A stretch of 64,000 nucleotides of DNA, taken from contig NZ_FUZC01000011.1 of assembly GCF_900168115.1 (NCBI RefSeq), forward strand, positions 62,001 to 126,000, in the 5' to 3' direction. This document shows positions 60,735 through 64,000 of this stretch, piece by piece. A program made the position numbers and the translations under genes. Source of the stretch: Salegentibacter salinarum (GTDB lineage Bacteria; Bacteroidota; Bacteroidia; Flavobacteriales; Flavobacteriaceae). The notes beneath the pieces are model-generated. The model searched no databases and was not told the origin of the DNA. It saw only the letters and a list, made by a program, of their open reading frames with translations. Position 1 is the first letter of the stretch, and each line of letters begins with the position of its first letter.

Positions 60735-61769
60735 ATGAAAAAAATACTTTTAATTGAAGACGATGTAACCGTTAGGGAGAATACCGCAGAATTGCTGGAG
60801 CTCTCAAATTATGAAGTAGTAACCGCACCCGATGGAAAAAAGGGTGTAGATAAAGCAAAAAAAGAAATTCCAGATATAATTGTGTGCGACATCATGATGC
60901 CGGAACTTGATGGCTACGATGTGCTTACGCGGCTTTCAGAAGATTCACAAACAAAAGGGATTCCTTTTATTTTCCTTTCAGCTAAAACCGAGCATAAAGA
61001 TGTAAGAAGGGGAATGGATCTTGGTGCAGACGATTATCTAACCAAACCTTTTGAGGAAGAAGACCTTTTAAGTGCCATAGAAAGCAGGCTGGCAAAAGTA
61101 GAGATTTTACAAGCCCAGAAAAAAGATAATAATGATGGGGAAACCATTCAGAATCTTTCCGCTTTTCGCGAAATGATGAGAAACCGGGAACAAATCAGTT
61201 TCAAGGCGGGTGAAAATATTTATGAAGAAGGAAAATCTTCCCTGCATTTTTATATGGTAGAGCGCGGGGTTGTTAAAGCACATAAATACGACAGCCGCGG
61301 TAAAGAAATGATTACCGAATTATATAAAGAAAGTGATTTCTTCGGAAATTTAAGCTTTAATAAGAATTCAGCTTATGGCGAATATGCTACGGCTTTAGAA
61401 GACAGTGTACTTTACGTAGTTTCTAAAGACGAATTAAGAGAGATTCTTAAAAGTAACAGCAATATTAGTATGGAATTGCTGCAGGAAATGGGCGACCATC
61501 TTATGGGCGTAAAAGAGCAACTAATGGAAATTGCCTATGCTTCAGTAAGAAGAAAAACTGCCAGAACAATTTTACTCTTTGCCCATAAAATAAAAAAAAA
61601 CCCACTGCACAGTATTAGAATTTCCCGAGCAGACCTTGCCGGCGTTGCGGGTATAGCTTCAGAAACACTAATAAGAACACTTTCCGATTTTAAAAAAGAA
61701 GGACTTATAGAAATTGAAGGCAGAAATGTGAAACTTCTAAATGCAGAAAAGTTAGAGTCAATTAGTTAA
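60735..61769 (+). CDS. Response regulator fused to a Crp/Fnr-type DNA-binding protein
   Basis: A single chain with a receiver domain (residues 1-120; phosphoacceptor D52 in VCDIMMPELDG; KP in DDYLTKPFE), a cyclic-nucleotide-binding-like domain (about 150-260: SFKAGENIYEEGKSSLHFYMVERGVVKAHK) and a Crp/Fnr helix-turn-helix (about 280-335: ISRADLAGVAGIASETLIRTLSDFKKEG). No cysteine cluster of the Fnr Fe-S type is visible. So the kinase at 59462 could set a Crp-like regulator directly. Distance from the kinase stop is 40 bp. Length 344 aa. Confidence 0.9.
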   Translation: MKKILLIEDDVTVRENTAELLELSNYEVVTAPDGKKGVDKAKKEIPDIIVCDIMMPELDGYDVLTRLSEDSQTKGIPFIFLSAKTEHKDVRRGMDLGADDYLTKPFEEEDLLSAIESRLAKVEILQAQKKDNNDGETIQNLSAFREMMRNREQISFKAGENIYEEGKSSLHFYMVERGVVKAHKYDSRGKEMITELYKESDFFGNLSFNKNSAYGEYATALEDSVLYVVSKDELREILKSNSNISMELLQEMGDHLMGVKEQLMEIAYASVRRKTARTILLFAHKIKKNPLHSIRISRADLAGVAGIASETLIRTLSDFKKEGLIEIEGRNVKLLNAEKLESIS

Positions 61770-61816
61770 TTTTTACAGAACTGACGGGAATCATATTTAG
61801 GATTGATCTTTCACGC

Positions 61817-61824
61817 TATTTTTG
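61817..61824 (+). promoter_or_regulatory. -7 promoter box of the universal stress protein gene
   Basis: TATTTTTG matches TAnnTTTG and ends 29 bp before the ATG at 61854. A palindrome ttggccaa overlaps its right side (61822-61829). A Crp-type half site is not evident. Confidence 0.5.
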
Positions 61825-61853
61825 GCCAAAATTAGTGCTGAAAGGTCAAGCCT

Positions 61854-62600
61854 ATGAATATTTTAATACTTACAGATTTTTCTCCCCAGGCTTATAATGC
61901 TGCACGCTATGCCCTGAATTCAAATTCGGGTGCATCTAAATTTTATGTGCTTCATGCCTCTTCTACCGGCGAAGCTTCAACAATAGATGAAGCGCTTGTA
62001 GATTTTGTTGATAGGCTTAAAAAAGAGCCGGCTGCAAATGGACATTCTTTTTCTACCCTTCCTTTTGCGGATAATCTTATAAATGCAACCCGGAAAGCGG
62101 TAACCGAAAAAAGGATAGATCTACTCGTATTGGGCGCCTCTGGCAAAAATACTTCTAATTTCCAGGGCTTAGGCGGGAATACATGTAATGTGGTAAAAAA
62201 GGTAAAATGCCCGGTGCTGGTGGTGCCTAATTGTGAATTTAAACAATGGGAAAGACTTTATCTTGCTTTAGATTTACGGTTCCCGGTTCATACTGAAGCT
62301 TTACAATTATTGCATAAACTACCCATGGCCAGGGATGTGAGTATAGATGTATGGGAATTTAATTTGAATAATTCTGAAGCACAAATTGATGATTTTAAGC
62401 TTCCCAATTATAAACTGACCCGAAAAACGCTAAAAGAAGAATCAGATTTTTTTGGGAAGTTTTTGCCGGAGGCAAATATAAAAGCCAATGTTATCGTGTT
62501 TTTTGCGCGCCAACTTCATATTACAGAAAAGCTTTTAAACCGGCTTTCTGCTACCGAAACCCGGAAACAAAACCTCCCGGTACTTATTCTTCACGGTTAG
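61854..62600 (+). CDS. Universal stress protein (UspA family), two-domain
   Basis: 248-aa cytoplasmic protein. The first half follows the USP fold (NILILTDFSPQAYNAARYAL ... DLLVLGASGKNTSNFQG, where the G-x2-G-x(n)-G-S/T ATP motif is partly kept, and VKCPVLVVPN). The second half is a degenerate repeat of the fold (LYLALDLRFPVHTEALQLLH) without a full ATP loop. USPs of this kind respond to starvation or low oxygen. It follows the receiver-Crp gene with its own -7 box and could be its target. Confidence 0.85.
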   Translation: MNILILTDFSPQAYNAARYALNSNSGASKFYVLHASSTGEASTIDEALVDFVDRLKKEPAANGHSFSTLPFADNLINATRKAVTEKRIDLLVLGASGKNTSNFQGLGGNTCNVVKKVKCPVLVVPNCEFKQWERLYLALDLRFPVHTEALQLLHKLPMARDVSIDVWEFNLNNSEAQIDDFKLPNYKLTRKTLKEESDFFGKFLPEANIKANVIVFFARQLHITEKLLNRLSATETRKQNLPVLILHG

Positions 62601-62740
62601 ATTTCTAAAATTTGGTTAAAGTTTGCTGTTAGGCTATTAAAGTTAGTCCCTTAGCCCCTGGCATTTTGCTAAATATAGCAGAAAACCTTATGTTTATACT
62701 TCAATTTAAAGAGGATATCTGAGAGATTTTATTTGGGCCA

Positions 62741-62837
62741 AACTGAACTTGTTTCAGACTTTATTGCGAATTAACATCGGGATTCTATCATAACAACTTA
62801 AATTTTGAATATCACAACGATTTCGGCCAGAATGACG
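62741..62837. repeat. Degenerate family A repeat
   Basis: AACTGAACTTGTTTCAGACT (62741-62760) is the left arm and CCAGAATGACG (about 62827-62837) the right arm, with a longer spacer than usual. It lies between the stress-protein and carbonic-anhydrase genes. Confidence 0.5.
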
Positions 62838-62893
62838 ATTTCAATTTTTTCAGATGTTTATAAAGAAAATAATAAATTTTTTAAATAGAAATT

Positions 62894-63460
62894 ATGACTA
62901 AAGACGAAGTATTAAATAGACTTAAAGAAGGTAACGAACGTTTTACTACCGATAAAAAAGAGGGAAAACTACAGGATAAATCGCGCAGGGAAGAATTAAC
63001 CAAAGGCCAGGAACCTTACGCTATTGTATTAAGCTGTGCCGATAGCCGTGTAGTTCCAGAACTTGCTTTTGATACCGGCCTGGGTGAATTATTTACCGTG
63101 CGTGTAGCCGGAAATATAGCTAATAGTTCTTCTATTGCCAGTATGGAATATGCGGTTGCGAATCTTGGAACTGAAATTATTATAGTAATGGGTCACGAAA
63201 GTTGTGGCGCAGTTACTGCTGCTATGAGCGGTGGAGATAATGGTTATAACCTGAACCACCTTGTTTCTCATATTGCACCGGCAATAGCTGCTTCAGGCAA
63301 AGATGCCCCGGTTAATGATGTAGTGAAGAAAAATGCCCAGCTAACCTCTGAAGAGCTTAAAACACGTTCTACCATCATTAAAGATGCTGCAGATAGCGGA
63401 AAAGTGAAAATCGTACCGGCTTATTATAATTTAGACTCCGGGAAAGTAGATTTTCTATAA
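62894..63460 (+). CDS. Beta-carbonic anhydrase
   Basis: Interconverts CO2 and bicarbonate. Zinc ligands are C48 in SCADSRV, H101 and C104 in GHESCGAV, and the D50-R52 dyad of the beta class is present. 188 aa is short to normal. No signal peptide, so cytoplasmic. It stands alone after the stress-protein gene. A long inverted repeat follows. Confidence 0.93.
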   Translation: MTKDEVLNRLKEGNERFTTDKKEGKLQDKSRREELTKGQEPYAIVLSCADSRVVPELAFDTGLGELFTVRVAGNIANSSSIASMEYAVANLGTEIIIVMGHESCGAVTAAMSGGDNGYNLNHLVSHIAPAIAASGKDAPVNDVVKKNAQLTSEELKTRSTIIKDAADSGKVKIVPAYYNLDSGKVDFL

Positions 63461-63487
63461 TATAGCCGACAAGTAAAATTTTAAATA

Positions 63488-63610
63488 GGCTGTCTAAAAA
63501 GGTCTAATTTCGTCAAGTTGAACTGGTTTCAGCTTCTAAGATGTTTTGATTCAAACGGTTTAGATTCTGAAATAAATTCAGAATGACGTTTAAAACCTTT
63601 TTAGATAGCT
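63488..63610. repeat. Complete family A repeat with outer arms, convergent junction
   Basis: The outer arms GGCTGTCTAAAAAGGT (63488-63503) and ACCTTTTTAGATAGC (63595-63609) enclose a family A core from CGTCAAGTTGAACTGG (63511) to GAATGACG (63588). It is the best-preserved copy. It lies between carbonic anhydrase and the haemoglobin gene, which converge, and may serve as a two-way terminator. Confidence 0.8.
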
Positions 63611-63621
63611 TTTTGTATAAT

Positions 63622-64000
63622 CTATTTTCTAGCCTGAAACATCTTTAAATATAAATGTGAAGACATCTTTCGGGCGTTATTTTTTGCCCGGTTGGCGAGT
63701 TCACCTTCATATAATTCCTCTATAGTTTCAAACCATAATTTTAGCCAGATCCCAAAATGATAATTGGAAATCTCCTGGTTATTTTCCTGGTCTACTTTTA
63801 CGTGAACCTTTTGGGGATTGCCTTTGTAGGTTGCTTTAAAAAAGAGGTTGCTTTCCCAGAAATCGGTTAACTTCTCAAAATGCGTATCCCAGTCTTCAAT
63901 TACCTCATTGAAAAAATGACCAATTTCAGGATTTTGCCTTACTTTTTTATAAAATCCGGAAACCAGTAGAAAAACATCTTCCCGGGTTTTAATATCATTC
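63622..64000 (-). CDS. Group III truncated haemoglobin (partial, start beyond window)
   Basis: The visible 126 residues begin NDIKTREDVFLLVSGFYKKV and contain FFNEVIEDWDTHFEKLTDFW, LFFKATYKGNPQKVHVKV and, near the end, ISNYHFGIWLKLWFETIEE, the F-helix region with the proximal histidine of group III truncated haemoglobins, and SSHLYLKMFQARK at the C-terminus. TrHb3 proteins bind oxygen or NO and may be tied to low-oxygen life. The N-terminal A/B helix is cut off. The gene converges with carbonic anhydrase. Confidence 0.88.
   Translation of the reverse strand, partial: NDIKTREDVFLLVSGFYKKVRQNPEIGHFFNEVIEDWDTHFEKLTDFWESNLFFKATYKGNPQKVHVKVDQENNQEISNYHFGIWLKLWFETIEELYEGELANRAKNNARKMSSHLYLKMFQARK

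Noticed and set aside
1-64000. CRISPR arrays, prophage, integrons, insertion sequences
   Set aside because: I found no regularly spaced direct repeats, integrase or transposase genes; the repeats seen are palindromic and intergenic.

Overview
The window looks like a chromosomal segment from a marine-type member of the Flavobacteriaceae (Bacteroidota), near Gramella/Christiangramia, Salegentibacter or Zunongwangia. This is inferred from AT-rich DNA, TAnnTTTG-type -7 promoters (three with a TTG/TTTG box exactly 19 bp upstream), DUF5686, DUF4296, DUF4271, DUF2723 and DUF3050 proteins, a T9SS sorting domain, TonB receptors with carboxypeptidase-like N-termini, and recurrent intergenic palindromes. 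Gene density is high. I see no phage, insertion sequence, CRISPR array or rRNA, and one tRNA.

Layout. 0-9.7 kb: the N-terminal part of rpoN, an RluA-type pseudouridine synthase, asnS, an RND exporter, a DUF5686 outer-membrane protein, and frr-pyrH. 9.9-16 kb: a membrane zinc protease, ferritin, an Lrp regulator beside a saccharopine dehydrogenase-like enzyme, and pckA. 16-24 kb: hemD, a polyprenol-phosphate mannosyltransferase, dihydroorotase, a DUF4296 lipoprotein, an SDR epimerase, tyrS, and a LuxE-like acyltransferase. 24-31 kb: a beta-helix lipoprotein and TonB receptor divergent from a PhoB/PhoR-like two-component pair, then a glycosyltransferase that overlaps the kinase gene antisense. 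31-39 kb: trmB, a LysE exporter, an alkyltransferase-like protein, an Fe-S/redox block (Mrp, NifU-C, FNR, 2Fe-2S ferredoxin) facing a DUF3050 protein, glutaryl-CoA dehydrogenase-like enzyme, and trmN6. 39-46 kb: rplM-rpsI-rpsB-tsf, a lipocalin-like lipoprotein, and polA. 46-52 kb: a cyanophycin cluster (isoaspartyl peptidase, cyanophycinase, cyanophycin synthetase, and a second Ntn asparaginase with a Tat-like signal). 52-58 kb: a metallophosphoesterase, a cysteine-less thioredoxin fold, a polysaccharide deacetylase carrying a heptamer tandem repeat, and a large DUF2723 membrane protein. 58-64 kb: tRNA-Gln, a DUF481-like protein, and a signalling block of PAS kinase, receiver-Crp/Fnr fusion, universal stress protein, beta-carbonic anhydrase and a group III truncated haemoglobin (cut by the window edge).

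How genes work together. The cyanophycin cluster holds both polymer synthesis and complete breakdown to amino acids, so it reads as a nitrogen/carbon storage module. The PAS kinase, receiver-Crp fusion, stress protein and haemoglobin suggest an oxygen or redox response unit. The FNR/ferredoxin pair next to DUF3050 could supply electrons to a candidate haem-oxygenase-fold di-iron enzyme. The beta-helix lipoprotein, TonB receptor and two-component pair look like a regulated outer-membrane uptake system. The most unusual local structures are a composite intergenic palindrome family and a five-unit heptamer tandem repeat inside the deacetylase gene that could act as a phase-variation switch.
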